Assembly (NCBI RefSeq): GCF_030020805.1
Contig: NZ_CP125098.1
Location: 1,282,001-1,346,000, forward strand
DNA: 64,000 nucleotides
Direction: 5' to 3'
Source of the DNA: Paenibacillus sp. RC67
Lineage (GTDB): Bacteria > Bacillota > Bacilli > Paenibacillales > NBRC-103111
The notes beneath the pieces were generated by a model. That model was not told where the DNA came from. It did no database searches and saw only the letters and a program-made list of their open reading frames with translations. The translations under genes and the position numbers were made by a program. Within the stretch, counting starts at the first letter, position 1; the number at the start of each line of letters is the position of its first letter. This document shows, piece by piece, positions 25,965 through 35,191 of this stretch.

Positions 25965-26435
25965 GTGGAGATTACAATTCAAACCGTTCGGCATGCGGTC
26001 GGAGCCATAGCCTATCAAGGGAGCAAGTTTATTTTAGTCCATAAGGTTCTGAACACATTTGGCAAGCATTCAGGAGTGTGGGACTTCCCAAAAGGTGGGG
26101 TAGAAGCAAAAGATATAAGCCTAGAAGCTGCAGTTATACGCGAGCTTGCTGAAGAAACCGGAACCGATCAATATGTCGTTAAACAACAGCTTCCTAAGCA
26201 AATAACGTTTTCGTTCTCTGATGAGACCAGGAAGCGGATCGGATACGAGAGGCAAGAGACCACGATGTTTCTTGTTGAATTTATCGGAAATGCGAATGAC
26301 TTAAAGCCTCTTGATAGCGAAATTGATGAGATAAAGCTAGTAGAGTCAAATGAGCTTTTAAATCATCTGACTCATGAAGAAACAGCTTTGTACATCCGAG
26401 AGCATGTTGGTATTCCATTTCGTCTGAAGCTGTGA
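25965..26435 (+). CDS. Nudix hydrolase (intact copy)
   Basis: A 156-residue Nudix enzyme with a complete box GGVEAKDISLEAAVIRELAEETG (residues 44-66), holding the catalytic REL-x-EE-x-G core. The short N-terminal strand HAVGAIAYQGSKFILVHK and WDFPKGG resemble diadenosine-polyphosphate and broad-range Nudix proteins. The start is GTG at 25965, behind GGGGAGA. From codon 3 onward the gene lies in a 935 bp tandem duplication; the second copy lacks this start. It converges on a duplicated fragment of an EamA gene. Confidence 0.85.
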   Translation: MEITIQTVRHAVGAIAYQGSKFILVHKVLNTFGKHSGVWDFPKGGVEAKDISLEAAVIRELAEETGTDQYVVKQQLPKQITFSFSDETRKRIGYERQETTMFLVEFIGNANDLKPLDSEIDEIKLVESNELLNHLTHEETALYIREHVGIPFRLKL

Positions 26436-26905
26436 CCCTATCTGATAGAGATAGAGTTTCACTTTTTAGCAGCGACTAAACGGACTTTAGCTTGATGATT
26501 TCTGGATACATGCCATATCCCGAGGAACACGAAAGTACCTCCTACGAGGTGAGCAATAGAGAAAGGCTCTTGCAGTACTACATAGGATAACAGCAGAGTG
26601 CTGATAGGGATGCATCCTGTAAAGACGGCGGCTGTCCCGGCAGAAACCTTGGCAACCCCTCGAAACCATAGGAGATAGGCGACAGCGGTAACGAAAATCC
26701 CATAGTACAGCAGTAGGCCGACATCCCCCAGGCTTATGCGGGAGAAATCATACTGTGTGGCTTCAACTAGGGCAAAGGGTGTAAACATAAGGAAGGAAAA
26801 CAAGGTCACGTAGGTTGTTCCTATCAGGGAAGACACGCTGCTTGCTGTCATTTTGCGCAGTATGGTGAGCATCGCTTCCCCGCTTACAGCGGCTAGAATA
26901 AGAAC
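25971..26905. repeat. 935 bp tandem duplication, copy A
   Basis: Direct repeat of 26906-27840 with only a handful of base differences (for example 26441-26905 against 27376-27840 differs at about two positions). It starts at ATTACAATTC inside the Nudix gene and ends at AGAATAAGAAC inside the EamA gene. No terminal inverted repeats, flanking target duplication or transposase are seen. Confidence 0.95.
26459..26905 (-). pseudogene. EamA transporter 3' fragment (in duplication copy A)
   Basis: Minus-strand coding for the C-terminal about 148 residues of the EamA permease, starting at VLILAAVSGEAML. It is almost identical to the end of the intact gene at 27394. The part upstream is replaced by the antisense of Nudix sequence at the duplication junction. 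A short in-frame ORF reads through the junction but has no plausible ribosome site. Confidence 0.88.
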
Positions 26906-27370
26906 ATTACAATTCAAACCGTTCGGCATGCGGTCGGAGCCATAGCTTATCAAGGAAGCAAGTTTATTTTAGTCCATAAGGTTCTGAACACATTTGGCAA
27001 GCATTCGGGAGTGTGGGACTTCCCAAAAGGTGGGGTAGAAGCAAAAGATATAAGCCTAGAAGCTGCAGTTATACGCGAGCTTGCTGAAGAAACCGGAACC
27101 GATCAATATGTCGTTAAACAACAGCTTCCTGAGCAAATAACGTTTTCGTTCTCTGATGAGACCAGGAAGCGGATCGGATACGAGAGGCAAGAGACCACGA
27201 TGTTTCTTGTTGAATTTATCGGAAATGCGAATGACTTAAAGCCTCTTGATAGCGAAATTGATGAGATAAAGCTAGTAGAGTCAAATGAGCTTTTAAATCA
27301 TCTGACTCATGAAGAAACAGCTTTGTACATCCGAGAGCATGTTGGTATTCCATTTCGTCTGAAGCTGTGA
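26906..27370 (+). pseudogene. Nudix hydrolase, 5'-truncated duplicate
   Basis: Encodes residues 3-156 of the Nudix protein with one visible amino-acid change (Lys to Glu in QQLPKQI versus QQLPEQI). The GTG start and ribosome site of copy A are missing. Upstream in frame there is a TAG at 26894, and no ATG, GTG or TTG before the internal GTG of GVWDFPKGG (27011). Expression is unlikely unless from that internal codon, which would lose the first strand. Confidence 0.88.
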
Positions 27371-27840
27371 CCCTATCTGATAGAGATAGAGTTTCACTTT
27401 TTAGCAGCGACTAAACGGACTTTAGCTTGATGATTTCTGGATACATGCCATATCCCGAGGAACACGAAAGTACCTCCTACGAGGTGAGCAATAGAGAAAG
27501 GCTCTTGCAGTACTACATAGGATAACAGCAGAGTGCTGATAGGGATGCATCCTGTAAAGACGGCGGCTGTCCCGGCAGAAACCTTGGCAACCCCTCGAAA
27601 CCAAAGGAGATAGGCGACAGCGGTAACGAAAATCCCATAGTACAGCAGCAGGCCGACATCCCCCAGGCTTATGCGGGAGAAATCATACTGTGTGGCTTCA
27701 ACTAGGGCAAAGGGTGTAAACATAAGGAAGGAAAACAAGGTCACGTAGGTTGTTCCTATCAGGGAAGACACGCTGCTTGCTGTCATTTTGCGCAGTATGG
27801 TGAGCATCGCTTCCCCGCTTACAGCGGCTAGAATAAGAAC
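26906..27840. repeat. 935 bp tandem duplication, copy B
   Basis: Abuts copy A with no spacer. Bases flanking the two copies differ, so there is no extended microhomology at the junction. Copy B contains the Nudix gene without its start and the 3' half of the intact EamA gene. Confidence 0.95.
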
Positions 27841-28320
27841 GAGTCCAAAGGATGAGTTTGATGATCGAGCCGAAGGGAACTCCATGAACCAACCGGGTAT
27901 CTGGATACTGATAATCCCCATGAGGGAGCACATAATCCCAATGGCGAGTCTTGGCGTTAGCCGCTCCTTTAAGAAAAAAAACGAGAGCACAGCTACGGCA
28001 GCCGGGGTTAAACTGGTCACGATACCAGCCTCAGCAGCAGGCGCGGTTCTTAATCCATAGAGGAGCAGGACGCGGAAAAGGAACATGCCGAGAAATGCTT
28101 GTAATAATAAATACAGCAAATCTTTCTTTCCTAGCCAAATCTTTGCGGTTCGACTCATCCACACAATGGGGATTAAAAGCAATAAGGCAATGACCAAGCT
28201 TAAGGCTTGTGATAAAAAAACAGGCATTTGCATCGTTGTCCATTTGCCGGCAACTACAGAGCTTCCTATGAGAAAAGCGGCAGCTGTCAGCTCCAAATAA
28301 GCAGTAGTACGAGTGTTCAT
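27394..28320 (-). CDS. EamA/DMT-family permease
   Basis: A 308-residue, ten-segment drug/metabolite transporter with two EamA repeats (about 10-140 and 160-295). Typical segments are SSVVAGKW near the N terminus and GIVTSLTPAAVAVLSFFFLKERLT. It exports amino acids, nucleosides or other metabolites. The frame opens at 28332, but that ATG is fused to the AAGGAG, so the ATG at 28320 is preferred. Divergent from a MocR regulator that is probably its controller. The 3' half lies in copy B of the tandem duplication. Confidence 0.88.
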   Translation of the reverse strand: MNTRTTAYLELTAAAFLIGSSVVAGKWTTMQMPVFLSQALSLVIALLLLIPIVWMSRTAKIWLGKKDLLYLLLQAFLGMFLFRVLLLYGLRTAPAAEAGIVTSLTPAAVAVLSFFFLKERLTPRLAIGIMCSLMGIISIQIPGWFMEFPSARSSNSSFGLVLILAAVSGEAMLTILRKMTASSVSSLIGTTYVTLFSFLMFTPFALVEATQYDFSRISLGDVGLLLYYGIFVTAVAYLLWFRGVAKVSAGTAAVFTGCIPISTLLLSYVVLQEPFSIAHLVGGTFVFLGIWHVSRNHQAKVRLVAAKK

Positions 28321-28384
28321 CCAATTCAGCATCTCCTTTATGATTCAGTCATGCTTACTGTAGCAACGACAGCTGGTTGGTTGT

Positions 28385-28424
28385 AGTGCCAATTAAGGAT
28401 AGCTTTGACAGTACCACTTAAGGA
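28385..28424. promoter_or_regulatory. Direct-repeat operator of the MocR regulator
   Basis: AGTGCCAATTAAGGA (28385) and AGTACCACTTAAGGA (28410), 13 of 15 identical and 25 bp apart, in the MocR/EamA divergent spacer. MocR proteins such as GabR bind spaced direct repeats with an ACCA core, which fits. Confidence 0.6.
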
Positions 28425-28435
28425 GGGAATGACTC

Positions 28436-29812
28436 ATGTGGTTTTCCATTGATAAAAATTCCAAATTACCAATGTTCCGCCAAGTGTTTCAAGCCTTCCG
28501 AAGCGCTATTTTATCTGGAACGCTGCCTGCTGGTCACAAGCTTCCCTCTACACGGGAGCTGGCCGGGGAGCTCCATGTATCACGTAACGTTATTCTTGAA
28601 GCGTACGAGCTCTTATTGGCTGAAGGCTTTATCACAGGAAGGCAGGGAGTGGGAAGTTTTGTAGCGGAAGGGACATATTTGCATGGATTTACTCCGGAAA
28701 AGCAAATAGGTTTATCAAATGCAGAATCTATGGATGGCCAAAAGGTAGAGGATGTGATCTCGTTTCGTACGGGACTTCCTGCCGTTGATCTATTCCCAGT
28801 GAAGCAATGGGGAGCGATTCTTCAGAGTGTGTGCAAAGATGCCTCGACAGCTCAATTAGGCTATGGGGATTCCTCCGGGGACTTGGAATTACGCCGGGTA
28901 TTGGCCGATCATCTCTGGAGGACAAGGGGAGTTATTGCCAAACCGGAGCAGATCATTGTCACTAACGGGGCGGTGCAGGCTTTGGATCTTATCGTGAGGG
29001 TGCTGTTAACCGCGGGGGATGAAGCAATAGTTGAAGAACCGTCCAACAATGATCTACAGACCCTATTGTCATCGACAGGTGCTATTTTGCAAAGGGTACC
29101 TGTAGACGATTCAGGCATGCTGACGCATAAGCTCCCGCTCAACAGCAGACCCAAGTGTATTTATGTGACGCCATCGCACCAATTTCCGCTAGGTGGTATT
29201 CTACCAATTCAAAGACGGATCGAGTTGGTGGAATATGCCCGCCGCTGCGGCAGTTATATTTTGGAGGATGACTACGATAGCGAGTTTCGATTTGATGGGC
29301 CACCCGTTCATTCTTTGCAAAGTCTTTGTACGGATAAAGTGATCTATATCGGGACGTTCAGCAAAATCATGTTTCCTTCTCTTCGGATAGGCTACATGGT
29401 GGTGCCAGAGCCTTTGGTGCTTTCGTGCAAGCAGCTGAAGCGGTTGAACGATTACCAGACCCCGAGCATAGACCAGCTTGCGTTGACCCGTTTTATGAAG
29501 GAAGGGTATTTGAATACTCATATTCTCAAAATGAAAAAGCTGTACGGCAAAAGGCGCGGACTTCTCATGGAAGCTCTGAATAATCATGTAGACGCACCAT
29601 TCCGGGTATGCGGTCGACCTGCAGGCTTACACCTGGTAATAGAATTTGAACGTCAGCTTCCAGAGAGCTTGAACGATGTACTGCAAGAGCAGCATGTAAT
29701 CGCGACAGTACTTTCCCCAAACCATGTACTTCTGGGGTACGGCCATCTGAATGAAGAGCAGATTGATGAAGGCATCTGCCGCATAGGCAAGGCTTTGAAG
29801 GTGGGAGTTTAA
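28436..29812 (+). CDS. MocR/GabR-family regulator (GntR HTH fused to aminotransferase fold)
   Basis: A 458-residue fusion. The N-terminal GntR winged helix (about 10-75, with PAGHKLPSTRELAGELHVSRN) is linked to a fold-type I PLP domain (about 110-458). The PLP Lys is in YIGTFSKIMFPSLRIGY, and ILEDDYDSEFRF holds the cofactor-contacting Asp. Such proteins sense PLP-bound amino compounds or PLP itself. AAGGAGG lies upstream of the ATG. The divergent EamA gene and direct repeats in the spacer suggest it controls that transporter. Confidence 0.9.
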   Translation: MWFSIDKNSKLPMFRQVFQAFRSAILSGTLPAGHKLPSTRELAGELHVSRNVILEAYELLLAEGFITGRQGVGSFVAEGTYLHGFTPEKQIGLSNAESMDGQKVEDVISFRTGLPAVDLFPVKQWGAILQSVCKDASTAQLGYGDSSGDLELRRVLADHLWRTRGVIAKPEQIIVTNGAVQALDLIVRVLLTAGDEAIVEEPSNNDLQTLLSSTGAILQRVPVDDSGMLTHKLPLNSRPKCIYVTPSHQFPLGGILPIQRRIELVEYARRCGSYILEDDYDSEFRFDGPPVHSLQSLCTDKVIYIGTFSKIMFPSLRIGYMVVPEPLVLSCKQLKRLNDYQTPSIDQLALTRFMKEGYLNTHILKMKKLYGKRRGLLMEALNNHVDAPFRVCGRPAGLHLVIEFERQLPESLNDVLQEQHVIATVLSPNHVLLGYGHLNEEQIDEGICRIGKALKVGV

Positions 29813-29816
29813 AAAC

Positions 29817-29915
29817 CGATATTGGAAAGCGGAAGATTATTATTTGGAGAATGAGGCTCCTATGAAGCGAGCTGACTTGGTGCTAAAATATGATGCGCAG
29901 GAGGAGTGTACCTAG
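29817..29915 (+). pseudogene. Uridine-kinase-like C-terminal remnant
   Basis: An open frame begins right after the MocR stop and encodes RYWKAEDYYLENEAP and MKRADLVLKYD before TAG. This matches the C-terminal end of P-loop uridine-kinase-like proteins, where the PxxRADLVL segment is conserved. The kinase body is absent. Probably a deletion scar. Confidence 0.45.
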
Positions 29916-29967
29916 CGGGTCGTTTGCAAGACATTTTAAGTTCAACGTGCACAAATATACGAAACTT

Positions 29968-29993
29968 CCGCTTCGAGATGAGGCGGTTTTTTT
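29968..29993 (+). terminator. Rho-independent terminator
   Basis: CCGCTTC, loop GAGAT, GAGGCGG (one G-U), then seven T. It ends the MocR transcript. Confidence 0.8.
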
Positions 29994-30025
29994 GCGTACA
30001 AATAGCACAAATGTTTTAAAAACTA

Positions 30026-30058
30026 TTGCATGTAATATATTTATGCGATATATTGCAT
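30026..30058 (+). promoter_or_regulatory. Promoter with overlapping GntR operator
   Basis: TTGCAT (30026-30031), 17 bp, TATATT (30049-30054). An inverted repeat ATGTAATATAT (30030-30040) and ATATATTGCAT (30048-30058), 10 of 11 paired, covers both boxes. The dyad fits FadR-type GntR proteins, so the regulator encoded next probably represses its own operon. Confidence 0.65.
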
Positions 30059-30087
30059 ATAACAATAATGATTAAAGGATGATCTGA

Positions 30088-30753
30088 ATGCCGATTCCTG
30101 CTAATTTTTCTTCGCCTACACGTATGTCTGCCAAAGAACGGGCTTTGTCGCAAATTCAACGCTGGATCATTGATGGTACCCTTCAACCGGGGGAAAAATT
30201 AATTGACGCCGAATTAGCGGAATCTCTTGCCGTGAGCAGAACTCCGATCCGAGAAGCGCTCCAGCTTCTAGAAGTACAGGGGCTAGTGTCCATGCATCCG
30301 GGCAAAGAAACGAAGGTTACGAATATTGAGAAGGACGATATTTTGAAAATGTACCCTACGCTTGCGGTTCTCCATGCTTTGGCAGCGGAGATGGCGGCGA
30401 TAACCGTTCAGCCGCAGCAGATAGAAACGTTGAAGGAGCTGAATCTTCAATTTTCCAAAGCTATCGAAGCAGCGCAGCCTTATCAGGCCATGGAGCTTGA
30501 CGAGCAGTTTCACAATCTGATTGTTGATGCGTCCGACAATGCATACATCGCTTCGTTCAGCGCATCTTTGCAAATTCATATTAGACGGTTCAAATATGTA
30601 TTCTTGAAGCAGCAGCTAACAGCAACTCTGGCATCTGTCCAAGAGCATGCAGCAATTATAGAAGCGTTAGCAAAGGGCGACAGTGAAGCGGCCGCGGCTA
30701 TGATGAAGCAAAATCTGATCCGCCCTATGAAGGAATTGCACGCATTAATTTAA
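30088..30753 (+). CDS. GntR-family (FadR/FCD) transcriptional regulator
   Basis: A 221-residue regulator. The winged helix (about 15-75) shows [27 protein letters not shown], and the C-terminal FCD all-helical domain (about 85-215) holds the metal/ligand pocket with [12 protein letters not shown]. It starts at an ATG with GGATGATC upstream. It lies 17 bp ahead of ilvD and its promoter carries a dyad, so it probably regulates this two-gene operon in response to an organic acid. A dihydroxy-acid or sugar-acid dehydratase substrate is a natural guess. Confidence 0.88.
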   Translation: MPIPANFSSPTRMSAKERALSQIQRWIIDGTLQPGEKLIDAELAESLAVSRTPIREALQLLEVQGLVSMHPGKETKVTNIEKDDILKMYPTLAVLHALAAEMAAITVQPQQIETLKELNLQFSKAIEAAQPYQAMELDEQFHNLIVDASDNAYIASFSASLQIHIRRFKYVFLKQQLTATLASVQEHAAIIEALAKGDSEAAAAMMKQNLIRPMKELHALI

Positions 30754-30770
30754 TCTGGAGAGGATTGAGG

Positions 30771-32472
30771 ATGATGGCTGGCAGCGACAATAAAGATTTA
30801 AGGACTCGTAGTCATGTAATAAGCGAAGGAGTGAACCGGGTTCCTAACCGTGCGATGCTTCGTGCAGTCGGGTTTAAGGATGAAGATTTCAAGAAGCCGA
30901 TGATTGGCGTGGCGAGTACATGGAGCGAGGTAACTCCTTGTAATATCCACATTAATGAATTAGCCCTTGAAGCGAAAAAAGGTGTTAAAGCGCACGGTGG
31001 AGCTCCTTTAATTTTTAACACGATTACCGTATCGGACGGCATTTCCATGGGGCACGAGGGCATGCTATTTTCGCTGCCGAGCCGGGAAGCCATTGCGGAT
31101 TCCATCGAGATTGTAACGAATGCCGAACGCTTTGATGGTTTGGTAGCCGTCGGAGGCTGTGACAAAAATACTCCGGCTTGCTTAATGGCAATCGGTCGAA
31201 TGAATATCCCCTCCGTCTATGTGTACGGTGGCACCATCCAACCAGGCAAGCTGGACGGAAAAGATGTAGACATTGTGAGCGCATTTGAAGCGGTCGGGCA
31301 ATATCATGACGGCAAAATGACGGATGAACAGCTGCACAAGATTGAGTGCAGTGCTTGCCCCGGGGCCGGAGCCTGCGGAGGGATGTACACGGCTAACACT
31401 ATGGCGTCCGCAGCCGAAGCGATGGGAATGAGTCTGCCAGGATCCTCTTCCACTCCTGCGATATCTCCTGTTAAGGCTGAGGAATGCGCCGCTGCTGGGG
31501 AGCGGGTCATGGACCTTCTTGCAAAAGGAATTTATCCGAGAGATATCATGACAAAAAAAGCTTTTGAAAATGCGATTACTCTTGTCATGGCGCTAGGGGG
31601 GCTCGACGAATGCGTTCCTGCATTTGATCGCGATTGCTCACTCGGTCGACGTGGATTTGACGTTGGATGATTTCGAACGGATTCGCCTTAATGTTCCACA
31701 CATCGCGGACCTTAAGCCAAGTGGTCGATATGTAATGCAGGATTTAAGCGATATTGGCGGTGTTCCAGGCGTTATGAAGCTGTTGCTGGAGAGAGGACTT
31801 CTTCACGGTGACTGCATGACCATTACAGGGAAAACATTGGCTGAAAATTTAGCGGAAGCTGCACCTCTACACGAAGAACAGAATGTCATTCGTTCCTTCG
31901 ACCAACCGTTAAAGCCCAACGGCCCTTTGGTCGTTCTTAAAGGGAATTTGGCGCCAGAAGGCGCAGTAGCCAAGATGTCGGGGATGAAAAAGCTGCGCTT
32001 TTCCGGGCCTGCCCGAGTCTATGACAGTGAGGAAGCGGCAACGGAAGCGATATTGAAGGATGAGATCCGCAAAGGGGACGTATTGGTCATCCGGTACTGC
32101 GGTCCCAAGGGTGGGCCAGGTATGCCTGAGATGCTGTCGGTCACGGCCTTGATTGTAGGCAAAGGGCTCGGCGGAGAAGTCGCGCTGATGACGGATGGCC
32201 GATTCTCCGGAGGATCTCATGGCTTTGTGGTCGGACACGTGTCACCTGAAGCCCAAGTAGGCGGACCTATTGCTCTTCTAAAGAACGGGGATACAGTCAC
32301 GATCGACAGCGAAACCCAAGAGATTACGCTAGAGATTACACCAGAGGAGATGGAACGGCGTAGGAATGCTTGGAGCCAACCGCCTCTTAAAGCGTCCTCG
32401 GGGGTTCTTGCCAAATACGCAAGGTTAGTTTCATCTGCTTCCAAAGGAGCCGTCACAGATTTATTCGAATAA
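30771..32472 (+). pseudogene. ilvD: Dihydroxy-acid dehydratase gene with one-base frameshift
   Basis: Two frames together encode a full-length (about 566-residue) IlvD/Edd-family dehydratase. The first part has the iron-sulfur Cys segments [22 protein letters not shown] and [14 protein letters not shown]. The second part has [16 protein letters not shown] and [11 protein letters not shown]. The break is at a run of six G (31596-31601). Removing one G restores [17 protein letters not shown], the family's GGSTNA motif. As given, the first frame ends at 31670. IlvD converts dihydroxy acids to 2-keto acids in branched-chain amino acid synthesis; the GntR partner could also suit a sugar-acid dehydratase. 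Sequencing error, phase variation and true decay are all possible. Confidence 0.88.
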
Positions 32473-32491
32473 GGGTTGCAAGTACTGTGGG

Positions 32492-32536
32492 AGTAACAGT
32501 CGGAACATGAGTGGATGTTCAGACTGTTACTTTTTT
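32492..32536 (+). terminator. Rho-independent terminator of the GntR-ilvD unit
   Basis: AGTAACAGTC/GACTGTTACT outer stem and AACAT/ATGTT inner stem, then a T-run. It is the strongest hairpin in the window. Confidence 0.92.
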
Positions 32537-32637
32537 ATTATGATGATTGTTTACCTAATGAAGTGGGTTACCACCTGATAAGAATGAAAAGGAGTGAGCC
32601 TTCATCTCAAAATAAAATGAATTCAAGGAGCTGTTGC

Positions 32638-32939
32638 ATGTACCGGATTGTTGATGGACTATCGAATTTGAAACGCTACTATTCTGACGAACAGGTCAGC
32701 TTCGTATTGGATTCCGTTATAGAAGGAATGACTTTGGCTGAAGTCTATGTCGATTGTGTGGAAGCATCGCTGGTCTCATATCGAAAACCGCAGCTCATTT
32801 TATAGAACAATGCAAAGCCCTGCATAAGCTTGCTTACTGGGACAGCTGGAAAAATAACGCTCCATCCGTCCGAGTGGCGGAGAAGCAGGGCTTTACCCAA
32901 GTGCTGGATCATGACATTGTATTTCTGTCGAAGCCTTGA
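32638..32939 (+). pseudogene. GNAT acetyltransferase pseudogene with internal deletion
   Basis: AAGGAG then ATG 32638 opens MYRIVDGLSNLKRYYSDEQV, continuing to VIEGMTLAEVYVDCVEAS, an N-terminal GNAT-like domain. The acetyl-CoA-binding core is missing. In another frame, HKLAYWDSWKNNAPSVRVAE and KQGFTQVLDHDI complete a family C terminus, ending at TGA 32937-32939. A deletion plus frame change explains it. Confidence 0.65.
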
Positions 32940-32945
32940 CGAGCC

Positions 32946-34085
32946 CTAAATGGAATGATTGATTCTGACAGGTCCCGACGATTGAATGGTTACTTTGGCG
33001 CTAACATGAATTTCTGCCTTAGCGAAGGCTTCGCTCCAACGATCTTGTACTTTTTTAAATTCAGCGTATTCATAAGCCCGAGCATAACGGCCCAGCCCTA
33101 CTGGATCGATACTTTGCTTTTGAAAGGATTGAAGGAGCTGTTCGAGCTCCTTTTTCAATTGAGCTGAGAGAATCTTCTCCAGCTCTTTTTCCGTATAACG
33201 CAGATCGAGAGGGAATAACACTTCTGATAGCTCGACCTTCATTTTGGTTTGAATATCGAACTGAAATTTGCCGTCACGATAAGCAGTTGTAGTTTTGGTT
33301 CTCACTTTATTCGTTGAAAAGCTGATTTTATTCGTCTCGAGAGGCCCAGTTTTGGGGACACCGGGAAGAGTAAGGGTGAGGCTGGCCGATTTTTTGGCAT
33401 CATTTTGCAACGTTTTTAGAAGGACCGACTGCTGGGCGTCCAACGACATTTTGTATTTTCCCCTATGGTCCAGCAGCGCTGTTCCATAGAGTCGGATCTC
33501 TTCCGGTTTGCCAAGACCTACCTCTGAAATCGACGGTGTGATACCTTTCTCGAACATTTGCCAGTGTAATCCCTGCATCGTCGTGCTTACAGTTTCGTTT
33601 CTGGCGCTCTTCGTATCGATCATTTTGCGCAGCAGCAAAGGCAGCATAGGCTGATTTTGTGGATTCAGGTCGATGATTTCCGAGAGCGGTCCGTCATAGG
33701 CAATCATTCGGATAGTCAGCGGATTTTTGGCATCCCGAAAAAAAACGTCTAACAGCTCGAACCAATTGTGATACTGCAGAACCTTTCTGCTGATGAGCAT
33801 TACTTGAGCTTTCCTGGCTTGGAAGGCACCAGCAGAGTAAGCATCTGCCTGAGTTCTCGTTTTTCGGAAGGTTCCGCCATGTGAGATGGATTCATGGAAT
33901 GGTTTTTTAACATTTTTCTCGAAAACCGGGTAGACGTTAAAAAGAAGGAGTTTATTGTTTTTATCGAGATCCATACCGAGTGATAGAGCGAAGGAAGCAT
34001 CCTCTATATCCAGCCTGTCATAGCAGCCCATAATTGGGCAAGTAACAAGGAATAGAATGGCAACGCGTAACCATAACCGCATCAT
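32946..34085 (-). CDS. Ger(x)C-family spore germination lipoprotein (second C subunit)
   Basis: About 379 residues with a lipoprotein signal (hydrophobic stretch then CPIMGC lipobox, Cys about residue 21 from this start). The GerC fold follows, with the YDRLDIEDASFALSLGMD start, GAFQARKAQVMLIS and the late SIDPVGLGRYARA motif. It anchors to the outer face of the spore inner membrane as the C subunit of a nutrient receptor. The ATG at 34085 overlaps the upstream stop as ATGA; an ATG at 34100 is also in frame. It is clearly paralogous to the C gene at 35192. It is the last gene of the operon. Confidence 0.9.
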   Translation of the reverse strand: MMRLWLRVAILFLVTCPIMGCYDRLDIEDASFALSLGMDLDKNNKLLLFNVYPVFEKNVKKPFHESISHGGTFRKTRTQADAYSAGAFQARKAQVMLISRKVLQYHNWFELLDVFFRDAKNPLTIRMIAYDGPLSEIIDLNPQNQPMLPLLLRKMIDTKSARNETVSTTMQGLHWQMFEKGITPSISEVGLGKPEEIRLYGTALLDHRGKYKMSLDAQQSVLLKTLQNDAKKSASLTLTLPGVPKTGPLETNKISFSTNKVRTKTTTAYRDGKFQFDIQTKMKVELSEVLFPLDLRYTEKELEKILSAQLKKELEQLLQSFQKQSIDPVGLGRYARAYEYAEFKKVQDRWSEAFAKAEIHVSAKVTIQSSGPVRINHSI

Positions 34086-35182
34086 TCGTTTTTCCTCCAT
34101 CGAAAATGTTGATGAATCCCTAAATAAATTAACAGGATGGCAGGAAGCGCATAATCGATACCTATGGCGAACATGGACATGAATTTCTCCATATAGTCGC
34201 TTTGATTAAAGCTGGGGATGTAGAAAAAGGCGACAACACCGATAATGAAGCAGAGTATTCTCAGATGAATCCGATGATCCTTTTGTTCGAAAATCCAGCT
34301 GGTCGAGTATACGGTCATGTACATGGAGGAAATCCAGGATAGAGAGAAAAAGAGCAAATAAAACGCGATGAATAACACTTCAATCCGTTCCACGAACTTG
34401 AATTCGATGGTTTTCAATACATTAATGACAGGTTCGTTGTACTCCGTTAGTTCATCAGGACCGTAATAAACGAGGCATATTAGCGTTATGAGTAAAAAAA
34501 CGAGCATGGTAAGCGTGTTGGAAATAACAATGCCTATTGTTGCAAGCTGTTTTTTCTGAAGCATTGGGTAAAGAATGAATACGATCTCTGTTCCTGAAAA
34601 AGAAAGAAACGTTATGCGCAGCGCCGACAATACAGGTCCCCAGCCCTCCTTCAATACAGGAAGCAAGCTGAGGGGATGAGCGTCTTTCAGAGGAAGTAAG
34701 TAAGCGAATGGGATCCATAAGGAAATGATCACAACGAACTCTACATACCGGCCAAGTATTCGAAATCCGTGACGGGCAATATAATACGCGGGAACGAGCA
34801 GTAGCAGCATAATAATATAACCAGGAGTTTGCGGAAGCAGCCATACTTCGGTATACAAAACGATTCTAACAATCCCGACGTACCCGTATGCTAGAGTCCA
34901 GCATGCGAAGATCACGGCAGCCGCGGATCCCGCCCAGCGGCCGACATAGCTTCGCAGCAGGTCAAACAAGGTGCCGTTCGGTGATTTTTTCATAATGTGA
35001 ATCATCATGAAGCTCGCGCCAAGGGAACAGATCCATCCTAACAGGATCGACATCCAGCTGTCCGTCCCCGCATGGTTCGCCAGTTCTTGTGGCAATGACA
35101 GCAAGCCAAAGCTCACTTGGGCTCCAAACGAAATAAACACAAACTGCATAAACGTAATTTCCTTGAAGGCATATGGTTTCAT
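34082..35182 (-). CDS. GerAB/GerKB-family spore germination permease (second B subunit)
   Basis: A 366-residue, ten-segment APC-superfamily protein. It opens with KEITFMQFVFISFGAQVSFG, the usual Ger B signature (a single TM helix with a GxQ-like break), and holds PGYIIMLLLLVPAYYIARHG. In known receptors the B subunit binds the amino acid or sugar germinant. It starts 9 bp after the first C gene and overlaps the second. Paralogous to the B gene at 36316, so the receptor set may have two ligand specificities. Confidence 0.9.
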   Translation of the reverse strand: MKPYAFKEITFMQFVFISFGAQVSFGLLSLPQELANHAGTDSWMSILLGWICSLGASFMMIHIMKKSPNGTLFDLLRSYVGRWAGSAAAVIFACWTLAYGYVGIVRIVLYTEVWLLPQTPGYIIMLLLLVPAYYIARHGFRILGRYVEFVVIISLWIPFAYLLPLKDAHPLSLLPVLKEGWGPVLSALRITFLSFSGTEIVFILYPMLQKKQLATIGIVISNTLTMLVFLLITLICLVYYGPDELTEYNEPVINVLKTIEFKFVERIEVLFIAFYLLFFSLSWISSMYMTVYSTSWIFEQKDHRIHLRILCFIIGVVAFFYIPSFNQSDYMEKFMSMFAIGIDYALPAILLIYLGIHQHFRWRKNE

Positions 35183-35191
35183 ATCCTCACC

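Noticed and set aside
26459-26953. 164-codon minus-strand ORF as a separate EamA gene
   Set aside because: Its first residues are antisense Nudix sequence created by the duplication junction; the rest is the 3' fragment of EamA.
25971-27840. Insertion sequence or composite element
   Set aside because: No transposase, no terminal inverted repeats, no target duplication; a simple tandem duplication explains it.
31590-31605. Programmed frameshift site in ilvD
   Set aside because: The G6 run lacks a slippery heptamer with a clear stimulatory hairpin or Shine-Dalgarno-like site at the right distance, and IlvD is not known to use frameshifting.
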